Shown: in pieces, positions 1-8,284 of the stretch
Position numbering within the stretch: position 1 is the stretch's first letter
Layout: every line of letters begins with the position of its first letter
DNA from: Flavobacteriales bacterium
GTDB lineage: Bacteria > Bacteroidota > Bacteroidia > Flavobacteriales_E > Vicingaceae
Length of the DNA: 64,000 bases
NCBI GenBank assembly: GCA_018608405.1
Contig: JABAZP010000024.1
Location: forward strand, 1-64,000
Reading direction: 5' to 3'
Translations under genes and position numbers: made by a program
Notes under the pieces: generated by a model
Database searches by the model: none
What the model saw: the letters and a program-made list of their open reading frames with translations, nothing else
What the model was told of the DNA's origin: nothing

Positions 1-48
1 TTTGTGAGGATTAATAACGAAACGATAAATGTTTACAAAAATTAAAAA

Positions 49-249
49 TCATGATATATGTTTCATCCATTCGCCAACTATCACAAACCTGCTTTTTTCA
101 TATTCTTTAAATAGAAGACATAAATTAAGTCCCCAATCTCCATAGCTGGGTTCATTGCCTTCCATTTCATAGCAATCTTGAACAGCCTGATCGTAATGTT
201 TGTAATTGTCATTTGCCAATGATGTAAAGTAGGTATAGCTAAAAGACAC
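49..249 (-). CDS. Small hypothetical protein or gene remnant
   Basis: This open frame of 66 codons begins with GTG; no ATG lies upstream, although the frame stays open for about 12 codons more before a TAG. The product is rich in aromatic and acidic residues (for example NYKHYDQAVQDCYEMEG) and shows no signal peptide, membrane segment or motif I recognise. It sits at the window edge next to other decayed-looking sequence, so it may be a fragment of a longer gene. No function can be assigned, and whether it is expressed is uncertain. Confidence 0.3.
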   Translation of the reverse strand: MSFSYTYFTSLANDNYKHYDQAVQDCYEMEGNEPSYGDWGLNLCLLFKEYEKSRFVIVGEWMKHIS

Positions 250-315
250 AGCAGTTTTTTTGTCTACGTAAATAAGATGAAATATACCAATCTACTTTAT
301 AGTTAAAAAAAATAA

Positions 316-405
316 TTGAGGCAATGGGCTTTAAACCATTATGGCGGAGCTGGAAAGGTGGATAAGGTACTAGGTATAGATTCTAGAAAGATGAGAAAAT
401 GGTAG
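316..405 (+). pseudogene. Possible remnant of a Fis-type helix-turn-helix tail
   Basis: A 29-codon plus-strand frame ends at TAG 403-405 and reads QWALNHYGGAGKVDKVLGID... . The spacing of AL, GG, K, K and LGI resembles the Fis-type helix-turn-helix at the C-terminus of sigma-54 response regulators (pattern AL..xGGN...AA..LGI). A stop lies immediately upstream, so only the tail is present. An intrinsic terminator follows about 100 nt later. The resemblance is by eye and weak; it could be chance. Confidence 0.25.
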
Positions 406-505
406 TAGTTCTTAAAAAATATCATTCTGATAATTGTGCTAATTGAACGACTTTATATCCTCCAAAAAGTTTGAACTTTCACTGCTTGAGGTCACAAGAG
501 AATAG

Positions 506-537
506 AAATCCATTTCGGAAACGAAATGGATTTTTTT
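506..537 (+). terminator. Rho-independent terminator
   Basis: A perfect 12-bp stem (506-517 with 522-533) closes a GAAA tetraloop, and the T-tract runs on to 537, so it works for plus-strand transcripts. No intact plus-strand gene precedes it, so it appears orphaned. Confidence 0.85.
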
Positions 538-730
538 ATACAATAAACTTTAGCTTGCTAAAAAGTGAAATTGAATAAAAAAATTCAAAAATCTGTGCAA
601 CAGATTTGGATTTATATTTTGATCTTGGAGCTCAAAGGATGGCCAAAGGCAAGCTTGCCTAAGTCTCTACTAATTAAGAACCGTCAACGCACAGACTACT
701 ATGATTTTACAAATATCTATCACCAATAGG

Positions 731-1489
731 TCATATAAAAAACAACTTTACTACTGCTAATAATAGTACTGCAACCAATACATAATAAGCAATCTGGTCT
801 GCCATTTTACTTTTAGTTGCAAATCGTGCGACTAAATAACCTCCCAGTGTTTGGCCAATGGCCATTATTCCTCCTAGTTTCCAGTCAATCATTCCCTGAA
901 AATGAAAAACAACAATAAGCACTAACGTGTACAGTCCAATTACAAAGCCCTTCAGTGCATTGCTTTCTGTAATGTTCATTCGCATGCCTAGGACCATAAT
1001 AATTAAAAAGAAAATGCCCATTCCCATTTGAATAAATCCACCATAAAAACCTAACGCCAACAGTAAGGGAAAATAAACATATGCTTTCGGCTTAAAGTCT
1101 ACCTCTGTTTTTCGTAGCCACCGTTTTGGCTTAACTAGCACGGCAACTAGCGTGAAAACCATCATAAACTTAAATACTGCTCTAAATTGCTCGTTACTCA
1201 CATTGATCGCCAACCAACCACCAATAATTGCACCTATAAGAATGGGAGTAAGGTACTTCTTGTTTTGAGCCACATTTAGCTTACCATTTTTATAAAAGAC
1301 CCAAGAGGTTGCGGTACATTGCGTAAACACCCCGATACGATTTGTACCATTAGCCACATTTGGAGGCAATCCAAGAACTTCGGTTAAAATGGTAAGCGTA
1401 ATAGCACTTCCGTTGCCAGCAAATGTGTTAATACCGCCTGCTATAAGCGATCCAACAACGGCAATTCCATACATTTCATAATCTGTCAT
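731..1489 (-). CDS. TSUP-family (TauE/SafE-type) membrane permease
   Basis: This 252-residue integral membrane protein has about eight hydrophobic segments and the glycine-rich N-terminal pattern GSLIAGGINTFAGNGSAITLT typical of TauE/SafE (TSUP) proteins. A repeated version in the second half (GGFIQMGMGIFFL) fits the two-repeat architecture of the family. Members are inner-membrane exporters or importers of sulfite, sulfoacetate or related anions; the substrate here cannot be told. The length is normal for the family. The gene stands alone. A TAnnTTTG promoter box lies 7 nt before the ATG, so the message may lack a leader; an alternative in-frame ATG is five codons in. Confidence 0.85.
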   Translation of the reverse strand: MTDYEMYGIAVVGSLIAGGINTFAGNGSAITLTILTEVLGLPPNVANGTNRIGVFTQCTATSWVFYKNGKLNVAQNKKYLTPILIGAIIGGWLAINVSNEQFRAVFKFMMVFTLVAVLVKPKRWLRKTEVDFKPKAYVYFPLLLALGFYGGFIQMGMGIFFLIIMVLGMRMNITESNALKGFVIGLYTLVLIVVFHFQGMIDWKLGGIMAIGQTLGGYLVARFATKSKMADQIAYYVLVAVLLLAVVKLFFI

Positions 1490-1496
1490 CTGGGTT

Positions 1497-1504
1497 CAAA
1501 AGTA
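1497..1504 (-). promoter_or_regulatory. Bacteroidota -7 box (TACTTTTG) for the TSUP gene
   Basis: The minus strand reads TACTTTTG, an exact TAnnTTTG match, ending 7 nt before the start codon at 1489. No well-spaced -33 TTG is evident. The predicted transcription start nearly coincides with the start codon. Confidence 0.5.
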
Positions 1505-1632
1505 ATTCAATTTGCAACTTCTATTTCGTTCAAACACATGTAAAATTCCAACTAAATCAATGTGAATGTTATGAATCTTAATTTGCTAATTTTAAACTGT
1601 AATTTTTAAAAAAAGTAGCTCCATTTTCACGC

Positions 1633-1812
1633 TTAAGCTTTTGTTAAAATACCGGTTAGATGAATGGCAATCTTAGAAAGTATCGTTGTTGTACTATAAC
1701 CCTTAACTATGGTTGCTTTTTCGTTCCACCACTCATAAAGACCTTGGGCCTTCTCGTTTACTCCTGTTTTTTCTTTGTCTTCCAAACGATTGGTTAAAAA
1801 GTACTCGGGTGC
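1633..1812 (-). CDS. Unassigned open frame following bshA (possible gene fragment)
   Basis: After the bshA stop, a different minus-strand frame stays open for 59 codons to a TAA at 1633-1635 and reads like real protein (APEYFLTNRLEDKEKTG..., then GLYEWWNEKA). It overlaps the bshA end by a few codons and contains no ATG; a TTG at about 1782 is the only plausible start. It could be a short translationally coupled gene, the tail of a frameshifted longer bshA, or a remnant of a deleted gene. I do not recognise the family. Confidence 0.25.
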   Translation of the reverse strand, partial: APEYFLTNRLEDKEKTGVNEKAQGLYEWWNEKATIVKGYSTTTILSKIAIHLTGILTKA

Positions 1813-2933
1813 TCAATTACCCTTTTGTATAATTTTTCATACAGCGGGAGAACGTTTAAAATATCAAACTTTTTAGCCTGACCAAAAGCCTGCTCTTTGA
1901 ACTGAGTCAACTTCTCCTCGTTTGACAGTAAACTGATTGCATTTTTAGCCATATCTTCAACATCTCCTACATTACTCAGAAACCCGGAAAAACCCTCCTT
2001 ATTTACTTCAGGAATTCCCCCGGTATTAGAAGATATTACGGGCACTCCTACAGCCATTGCCTCTAAAGCTGCTAAGCCAAAACTTTCAAATTCAGAAGGC
2101 AGTAAAAACAAATCTGCAATCCCTAAAACATGTTGCGTATCCTTTACCTTTCCCAATACTATTAAATCCTCACTAATCCCTCTTTCTCTGCAAAAAGTCT
2201 CCGCTACATGCCGATCAGGGCCGTCACCAATAAGTAATAACTTACAAGGCATTTTCTCTCTCACTTTAGCAAAGATTTTAACTACGTCACATACCCTTTT
2301 TACTGGTCTAAAATTAGAAACGTGAGCCAAAATTTTCTCACCATTGGGCGCTATGTTTCTGTGCAATTCAGAATCTATTTCGGGCGCTTCACAGCCATCA
2401 ATGCAAATAAAGTTTGGAATGGCTTCAATACTTCTATTAATTTTAAAGTGATCTAATGTATCTTTCTTTAAGCTTTCAGAAACAGCTGTAACTGCATTAC
2501 TCTGATTAATGGCGAATGTAATTACCGGTTCAAAAGAGGCATCTTTTCCCACCAAAGTAATGTCCGTGCCGTGCAGTGTAGTGATAAATGGAATATTAAT
2601 CCCTTCTGTTTTTAAAATTTGTTGAGCCATATAAGCTGCTGAAGCATGAGGAATAGCGTAGTGAACATGAAGTAAATCTAACTTTGCATACTTCACAACA
2701 TCCACTAACTTACTGGCTAAAACCAACTCATATGGCTGGTAATCGAAAAGAGGATAGTCGGAAACGTTAACCTCATGATACCAAATATTTTCATGAAAAG
2801 TATCTAGTCGTACTGGCTGCTGGTAGGAAATAAAATGAATTTGATGCCCTTTCAACGCTAATACTTTTCCTAGCTCAGTAGCTACAACCCCGCTCCCACC
2901 AAAGGTCGGATAACATACAATTCCAATATTCAT
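1794..2933 (-). CDS. bshA: N-acetyl-alpha-D-glucosaminyl L-malate synthase BshA
   Basis: BshA is a GT4-family retaining glycosyltransferase that joins UDP-GlcNAc to L-malate, the first step of bacillithiol synthesis in the cytoplasm. The 379-residue length is normal. The N-terminus MNIGIVCYPTFGGSGVVATELG, the HVHYAIPHA segment and the C-terminal donor site (PSEFESFGLAALEAMAVGVPVI, with the E-x7-E pattern) are characteristic of BshA rather than of generic GT4 enzymes. The gene starts 6 nt after the stop of the GH3/serine-hydrolase gene, so the two are probably cotranscribed. No bshB or bshC is seen in the window. Confidence 0.93.
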   Translation of the reverse strand: MNIGIVCYPTFGGSGVVATELGKVLALKGHQIHFISYQQPVRLDTFHENIWYHEVNVSDYPLFDYQPYELVLASKLVDVVKYAKLDLLHVHYAIPHASAAYMAQQILKTEGINIPFITTLHGTDITLVGKDASFEPVITFAINQSNAVTAVSESLKKDTLDHFKINRSIEAIPNFICIDGCEAPEIDSELHRNIAPNGEKILAHVSNFRPVKRVCDVVKIFAKVREKMPCKLLLIGDGPDRHVAETFCRERGISEDLIVLGKVKDTQHVLGIADLFLLPSEFESFGLAALEAMAVGVPVISSNTGGIPEVNKEGFSGFLSNVGDVEDMAKNAISLLSNEEKLTQFKEQAFGQAKKFDILNVLPLYEKLYKRVIEHPSTF

Positions 2934-2939
2934 TCTTCT

Positions 2940-5900
2940 TTAGTTTATGCTCGCCTGCGAAGTTCGGATTTTAGAATTGTTTATCGCCTCATAAATCTCC
3001 TCTTGAATTCGTGTTCGTATGTTCAGCGACAATAATTTTTTATTAGTAGCATCAGGATAAATTCGATTGCTTAAGAAAATATAAACTATTTCCTCATCAG
3101 GATCTGCCCATGCTAGCGTTCCTGTAAATCCGGAATGACCAAAACTGTTCATTGAGACACACTCACAAGTTGGTCCGGGATTTCCATGATACTGTGGTTT
3201 ATCAAACCCAGCTGCTCTCCGGTTTTCCTCTCCATCTTTTGGAATACTATCGGCACAAAATTGGCACTTGGCATACGTCGCAACTACACCTGCTTGTAGA
3301 TAACGTTCTCCCGCAAAAACGCCATCATCTAAATACATTTGCATCAATTTTCCTAAATCATTTGCATCTGCAAACAAACCTGCGTGTCCTCCAACTCCAC
3401 CTAACATTGCAGCTCCAGGATCATGCACATCTCCATGAATTAATTCTTGCCTAAAATATTTATCTTTTTCTGTTGGAACAATTTCAGTTAAAGGAAAGGT
3501 ATAGGTTGGTCTAAAGCTTGTTCGACTCATTCCTAGCGGAGAGTAAAAATTCTCAAAATTATATTGCTCAATCGGTTCTTTTGTTATCTTCTCAACAATC
3601 TCTTTCATAAAGTAATACCCCACGTCGCTGTATTTGTATTCCTTTTTATCACTCACTTGTGCGCGGTTTAAAATTCGCCAAAAAATAGTGTCTCGGTAAC
3701 TTGGTTTTATATACAGATTTGAGGTAACTCTCGTTGAGTAAGTAGCAGAAGAGTCTTTACTGTAAAACTCAGGTTTGGGTTGGCCTTTTGTAACCGTTTT
3801 GTTGTAGAAAGGAATCCAAGCAGCCAAGCCAGCTTGATGCGCTAAAATATCTCTTAGCACCAGCTTTTCATATGGTGTTCCCCGGGTAATTTTTAAATGC
3901 GTTCCCAATTCATCGTCTAATGACAGCTTTCCTTTTCCTTCTAAATCCATCAAAGCAAGCAAGGTAGATGTAATTTTAGTAACAGAAGCGATGTCGTACA
4001 AATCAGTATTCAACACTTTTTGTGCACCTTCATAGGTATGCTTTCCATAACTCTTATGAAAAATCACCTTACCCTCTTTCGCGATATACACTTGCGCTCC
4101 TGGAAACGCTTTTTCTCTCATTCCTTCCTGAACAATCGAATCAATACCTGCTAAATCGATAGAATGAATGCCAACTTCTTCAGGACTTGTATATTTCATT
4201 CGAAAAGCTTCAGCCGTTTCCAATCCCATACCGGCTTTCATTCTACTTGAAACCGAAACTGGTAATTGACCATTTGCTTTAACACCACCAAAAAATAACT
4301 GAGCTGTTAAGTTTTGAGCCGCTTCAGAATTTTGATACGCCACCACTAATACATCGGTAAACTCAGCAGCTAAGAAGTCTTGCAAGCAATACGCATTGCC
4401 AAACAACACTAAACTCACTTTCTTTTTTAGTCGAAGAATATTTAGAAAATTCTTAAACTCAGTATTTACCTCCGCCTTAATCCAAGGGTGTTTGTTTGAT
4501 TTATGCACACTCACAATCACCTCATCATAGGTCAATAGTGTATCCATAAGAGCTTTTTGATCAGATACTGGTAAGCTTGAAAAACTTAAAAGATCAACTC
4601 TAGTGTAGAGGTTTAAGCCTTCTTGAAAAGCACCAAAATCAACCTCGTCATCAGTAAAAGCTAAAGAAACGATACGCTTCTTTGCTAATTTTCTGAATGG
4701 TATTCTATTTTCTTTATTGCGAACGACCGTTAAACTTGCCTCAGAAAGTTGCCGGTTCAGAAAGTCATACTTTGGTTGATTTAAATCTTCGTAAAGATTT
4801 TTTAATTCTACTAAATCACCACGGTGAATTTTTAACCACTCTTTTGCCCGCAACACCTTCATGACCGATTTATCAATTGACTCTTGTACAAGTCGACCAT
4901 CGCTCAATGCTACTTTTATCAATTCAATGGCTTTCGGCGCATCTTGAGAAAGCAATAAAACGTCGTTACCCGCAATTAAAGCTTGTAAATCAATTTCTTC
5001 AGAAAGTTGGTATTTTGCTACTCCTCCCATATTTAACCCATCGGTAAAAATCAAACCTTCAAAGCCCAATTGCTGCTGCAGCATAGTGTCTACAATCTCT
5101 TTGGTTAAGGAGGAAGCTTTTTTCTCAGCAGTCAACTTCGGCAAATACAAATGAGCGGTCATCATACTTCCAATGCCACTTTTTATAATTTCCTTAAAAG
5201 GATATAATTCTATAGAATCTATTCGTGCCCCATCGTAATTCACAACAGGCAACGTTTTATGTGAATCTTGATCGGTATCTCCGTGCCCAGGAAAATGTTT
5301 GGCATTTGCTAATAAACCACCTGATTGCATCCCTTTCATATAGGCTACTCCTTTCCTCCCAACATTGTATTTATCCTCTCCAAATGATCTGGCAAAAATT
5401 ACAGGATTATTAGGGTTATTATTGACATCAACGACGGGGGCAAAATTCACATGAACCCCCAGTCTCCTAAATTGCTCAGCCACTTGCAAACCCATTTCAT
5501 AAATGAGACTGTCATTTTGGATAGCACCAAGGGTCATTTGCCATGGATATTTAACAGTACTGTCCAGTCGCATGGACAGGCCCCATTCCCCATCTATCGC
5601 AATCATTAATGGAATTTTTGCAGCTTTTTGATAGTCATTTGTTAAGATGGCCTGTCTTACCGGTCCTCCTTGGAAAAAAGTCAATCCTCCAACATGATGC
5701 TTTTCTATTAATTCGAGCACTTCTGCTCTATGCGCTTCATCTTTATTTGAATACGCTGCTACACTAAATAACTGTCCAATTTTTTCTTCCAAACTCATCG
5801 TTCTAAAAATAGAGTCTGCCCAAGGAGTGGCAATAGCGTTGAAAGGCGCTTTTTCTTTTAGGACAGCCTCTTGAGGAATATCAACTACATGTACCCCCAA

Positions 5901-5951
5901 CGAAACGCTAATTAGCGCAGCACTCAACAACAAAAACAGAATTTTTTTCAA
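2940..5951 (-). CDS. Exported GH3 beta-N-acetylglucosaminidase-like / serine hydrolase (class C beta-lactamase-like) fusion
   Basis: This is a two-domain exported protein of 1003 residues from the chosen TTG start. Residues 1-20 form a signal peptide (KKILFLLLSAALISVSLG). Residues 40-400 are a GH3 domain with the NagZ-type motif KHFPGHGDTDQDSH at 218-231 and the nucleophile context FTDGLNM (Asp304). Residues 400-570 resemble the GH3 C-terminal domain. Residues 595-1003 are a beta-lactamase/transpeptidase-like serine hydrolase with SVTK (Ser656, Lys659), a later YSD and HSG. This suggests cell-wall sugar or peptide turnover in the periplasm or at the surface. The frame extends upstream to an ATG at 6143, but that part overlaps the divergent gene and lacks a leader peptide; TTG 5975 is another option. 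Confidence 0.82.
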   Translation of the reverse strand: MKKILFLLLSAALISVSLGVHVVDIPQEAVLKEKAPFNAIATPWADSIFRTMSLEEKIGQLFSVAAYSNKDEAHRAEVLELIEKHHVGGLTFFQGGPVRQAILTNDYQKAAKIPLMIAIDGEWGLSMRLDSTVKYPWQMTLGAIQNDSLIYEMGLQVAEQFRRLGVHVNFAPVVDVNNNPNNPVIFARSFGEDKYNVGRKGVAYMKGMQSGGLLANAKHFPGHGDTDQDSHKTLPVVNYDGARIDSIELYPFKEIIKSGIGSMMTAHLYLPKLTAEKKASSLTKEIVDTMLQQQLGFEGLIFTDGLNMGGVAKYQLSEEIDLQALIAGNDVLLLSQDAPKAIELIKVALSDGRLVQESIDKSVMKVLRAKEWLKIHRGDLVELKNLYEDLNQPKYDFLNRQLSEASLTVVRNKENRIPFRKLAKKRIVSLAFTDDEVDFGAFQEGLNLYTRVDLLSFSSLPVSDQKALMDTLLTYDEVIVSVHKSNKHPWIKAEVNTEFKNFLNILRLKKKVSLVLFGNAYCLQDFLAAEFTDVLVVAYQNSEAAQNLTAQLFFGGVKANGQLPVSVSSRMKAGMGLETAEAFRMKYTSPEEVGIHSIDLAGIDSIVQEGMREKAFPGAQVYIAKEGKVIFHKSYGKHTYEGAQKVLNTDLYDIASVTKITSTLLALMDLEGKGKLSLDDELGTHLKITRGTPYEKLVLRDILAHQAGLAAWIPFYNKTVTKGQPKPEFYSKDSSATYSTRVTSNLYIKPSYRDTIFWRILNRAQVSDKKEYKYSDVGYYFMKEIVEKITKEPIEQYNFENFYSPLGMSRTSFRPTYTFPLTEIVPTEKDKYFRQELIHGDVHDPGAAMLGGVGGHAGLFADANDLGKLMQMYLDDGVFAGERYLQAGVVATYAKCQFCADSIPKDGEENRRAAGFDKPQYHGNPGPTCECVSMNSFGHSGFTGTLAWADPDEEIVYIFLSNRIYPDATNKKLLSLNIRTRIQEEIYEAINNSKIRTSQASIN

Positions 5952-6101
5952 AGATTTTAGACTTTTATGGTTCAACCTATAAATGTACCTATACAAAACA
6001 GTGCCAAGATTGGAATACCTGCTACTTTTGAACACCCCACGGTTAACGAAACAAACAACAATAAATTGGTTTTCTCCCTCGTTAATTCTATCAGAAAGTG
6101 T

Positions 6102-6109
6102 TAAATTTG
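6102..6109 (+). promoter_or_regulatory. -7 box (TAAATTTG) before the small membrane-protein gene
   Basis: An exact TAnnTTTG match ends 5 nt before the ATG at 6115. No good -33 element is visible. If it is used, the mRNA would be leaderless or nearly so. Confidence 0.45.
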
Positions 6110-6114
6110 AGATT

Positions 6115-6393
6115 ATGAGAATCAGTTCCATCACGACAACCAAAAAAGCAAAACAATTTTCTTTTACGCCAAGGTATTACAACCAGCAAAAAGAGGAGTT
6201 CGATGCTCGCCGCGCTGATATTGAGGCACGAATTACAGGCAAACGCGTCGAAGGTGGAGTTGCACTAGGCGGGTTAAAAGACAAATGGAAACGAAATAAG
6301 AACACGACTAATTTTGAAAAAAAGTCAAACATCCGATTAGCCTTTATCGTGTCCATTTTAGTTGGATTGTGCTATTGGATTTTGTTTAGCTAA
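6115..6393 (+). CDS. Small conserved membrane-anchored protein upstream of mutL
   Basis: This is a 92-residue protein. The N-terminal 70 residues are highly charged and basic (PRYYNQQKEEFDARRADIEARI, then KDKWKRNKN), and the C-terminus is a single hydrophobic segment (LAFIVSILVGLCYWILF), which suggests a tail-anchored inner-membrane protein. I recall similar small proteins just upstream of mutL in flavobacteria, sometimes mislabelled riboflavin synthase beta subunit; nothing here supports that enzyme. ATG 6115 is chosen over the ATG at 5983 because it follows a -7 box directly and the 44 upstream residues have no protein-like character. Function unknown. Confidence 0.75.
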   Translation: MRISSITTTKKAKQFSFTPRYYNQQKEEFDARRADIEARITGKRVEGGVALGGLKDKWKRNKNTTNFEKKSNIRLAFIVSILVGLCYWILFS

Positions 6394-6430
6394 AAGCATT
6401 TTTTAACTTTCTCCTTCGCTGCATTTGGAT

Positions 6431-6438
6431 TACCTTTG
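6431..6438 (+). promoter_or_regulatory. -7 box (TACCTTTG) for mutL
   Basis: An exact TAnnTTTG match lies 22 nt before the mutL ATG, giving a short normal leader. The -33 position lacks an obvious TTG. Confidence 0.5.
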
Positions 6439-6460
6439 TCTCCGAATTCAAGCTTTCTAA

Positions 6461-8284
6461 ATGCCCGACATTATTCAACTTTTACCAGATTCCGTAGCGA
6501 ATCAAATTGCAGCTGGCGAGGTCGTTCAACGACCGGCTTCAGCCGTTAAAGAATTATTGGAAAATGCCATTGACGCAAAAGCAACTGAAGTTAGCTTGAT
6601 TGTGAAGAATGCTGGAAAAACATTGATTCAAGTTATTGATAATGGTTCTGGGATGACTCCTACCGACGCAAGATTGTGCTTAGAGCGCCACGCCACGTCA
6701 AAAATTAAAAAAGTAGAAGATTTGTTCGCCTTGCGAACTATGGGTTTTCGCGGTGAAGCAGTACCTTCTATCGCGGCAGTTTCGCAAATGGAAATTAAGT
6801 CCAAACCTGAAGGAGTAGAGCTTGGTAGTCATTTAATTTTAGAAGGAAGTGAAGTCACCAGTCAAGAGGCTGCTCAATGCCCAAAAGGAACAAATATTTT
6901 AATCAAGAATCTTTTTTTTAACATACCTGCCCGCAGAAACTTTCTTAAAAGCAATCCAGTTGAAACCAAACACATCATTGAAGAGTTTTTAAGGGTTGCC
7001 ATGATTCACCCTGACGTTATGATGAACATGACGAGTGATGGTAATGAGGTATATCGTTTACCCAAAGGAAATTTCAGGCAACGAATTGTAAATATTTTCG
7101 GAAGTAAATATGATCAGCGTCTAGTTCCGGTAAATGAAACAACAGATATTGTTGCCATTTCAGGATTTGTAGGAAAGCCAGAGTTCGCTAAAAAAACAAG
7201 AGGAGAGCAGTACTTTTTCGTGAATGAGCGATTTATCAAAAGCCCATACTTAAATCACGCAATTCAAGCTGCATTTGACGAACTATTGCCAAAGGATCAA
7301 TTTCCTTCTTACTTCTTAAAATTAGAAATTGACCCTGCGAAGGTTGATATCAACATTCACCCAACAAAGACGGAGATAAAGTTTGAAGAAGAAAGAGCAA
7401 TTTACGCCATTATTCGAACAGCGGTAAAGCAAGCACTAGGAAAGTTTAACATTGCGCCAAGTATTGATTTTGAACAAGAATCAAGCTTTAACATACCAAT
7501 GCTTAAAAAAGGGCAAGGCGTTCCAATGCCAAGCATTGAGGTAGATACTAATTTTAATCCTTTTGAGAGCAAAAAGGAACACACTCAAAACTCCATCTCC
7601 TTTCCATTTAAACGAGACGAAAAACCAAACCCAAATTGGGAAAAGATTTATCAGCCTTCTACAAATCTTGAAGTAAGTACTGAAGAAGCACAAACAAAAT
7701 CCGAGCCTATAGCAGAAGGAAAAAAGGTATTTCAATTGCATAGCAAGTACATTTTAAGCCACATCCGATCTGGGTTCGTTGTGGTGCATCAAAAACGAGC
7801 GCACGAGAGAGTCTTAATAGATCGACTAAGCCAGCAATTAGAGAATCAAAAATCTAGCAGTCAACAACTGCTATTTCCTGAGGATATCGTGTTAAATGCT
7901 GAGGATAGTACATTAATATTAAGTCTTCTTGAAGAACTAAATGAATTAGGCTTTGACATGCGACCTTTCGGTAAAAATCATTTTATCATTCATGGAATTC
8001 CTGCTGAGGCTAACGGCCAAAATGGCGGCGAATTAATTGAAAGCCTTTTGGAAGAGTTTAAACAAAACTTGTCTGAACTGAAAAATAGTCCGAAAGAAAA
8101 TATGATTCGTTCTTTGGCACAAAGCATGAGTATCGGAAACGACAAAACGATGAGTCAGGGAGAAATGATTCATTTAATAGATGAACTTTTTGCATGCGAA
8201 ATGCCTTATAGTTTACCCAACGGAAAGCCAATTGTAATTAATTACTCTTTGGAAGATTTGGAAAAACAATTTAACAAACGATGA
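6461..8284 (+). CDS. mutL: DNA mismatch repair protein MutL
   Basis: MutL couples mismatch recognition by MutS to strand processing. The 607-residue protein has the N-terminal GHKL ATPase motifs: ELLENAIDA (metal-binding Asn), DNGSGM, and TMGFRGEAVPSIAAVS, followed by the GTNILIKNLFFNIPAR region. A variable linker occupies about residues 340-420 and a C-terminal dimerisation domain runs from about 425. The endonuclease motif DQHA-x2-E-x4-E is degenerate here: residues 443-454 read HQKRAHERVLID, so the metal-binding Asp and His are missing. The gene has its own promoter box and overlaps the next rhomboid gene by ATGA, indicating translational coupling. Confidence 0.96.
   Translation: MPDIIQLLPDSVANQIAAGEVVQRPASAVKELLENAIDAKATEVSLIVKNAGKTLIQVIDNGSGMTPTDARLCLERHATSKIKKVEDLFALRTMGFRGEAVPSIAAVSQMEIKSKPEGVELGSHLILEGSEVTSQEAAQCPKGTNILIKNLFFNIPARRNFLKSNPVETKHIIEEFLRVAMIHPDVMMNMTSDGNEVYRLPKGNFRQRIVNIFGSKYDQRLVPVNETTDIVAISGFVGKPEFAKKTRGEQYFFVNERFIKSPYLNHAIQAAFDELLPKDQFPSYFLKLEIDPAKVDINIHPTKTEIKFEEERAIYAIIRTAVKQALGKFNIAPSIDFEQESSFNIPMLKKGQGVPMPSIEVDTNFNPFESKKEHTQNSISFPFKRDEKPNPNWEKIYQPSTNLEVSTEEAQTKSEPIAEGKKVFQLHSKYILSHIRSGFVVVHQKRAHERVLIDRLSQQLENQKSSSQQLLFPEDIVLNAEDSTLILSLLEELNELGFDMRPFGKNHFIIHGIPAEANGQNGGELIESLLEEFKQNLSELKNSPKENMIRSLAQSMSIGNDKTMSQGEMIHLIDELFACEMPYSLPNGKPIVINYSLEDLEKQFNKR

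Larger units (their letters stand above)
250..730. other. Gene-poor stretch with remnants and hairpins
   Basis: No intact gene is visible here. The stretch holds a short plus-strand frame resembling a helix-turn-helix tail (316-405), a strong terminator hairpin (506-537), a small hairpin (589-607, 8-bp stem, 3-nt loop) and a 14-nt perfect palindrome, AGGCAAGCTTGCCT, at 647-660. The mixture of an orphan terminator and gene-tail-like sequence suggests an eroded locus. I see no transposase or integrase sequence. Confidence 0.4.

Noticed and set aside
647-660. 14-nt palindrome AGGCAAGCTTGCCT
   Set aside because: Isolated, without a T-run or a second copy seen elsewhere in the window; too little to call a site.
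5952-6143. ATG start at 6143 for the GH3/serine hydrolase gene
   Set aside because: It would put 64 residues before the signal peptide and overlap the promoter box and start of the divergent gene at 6115.
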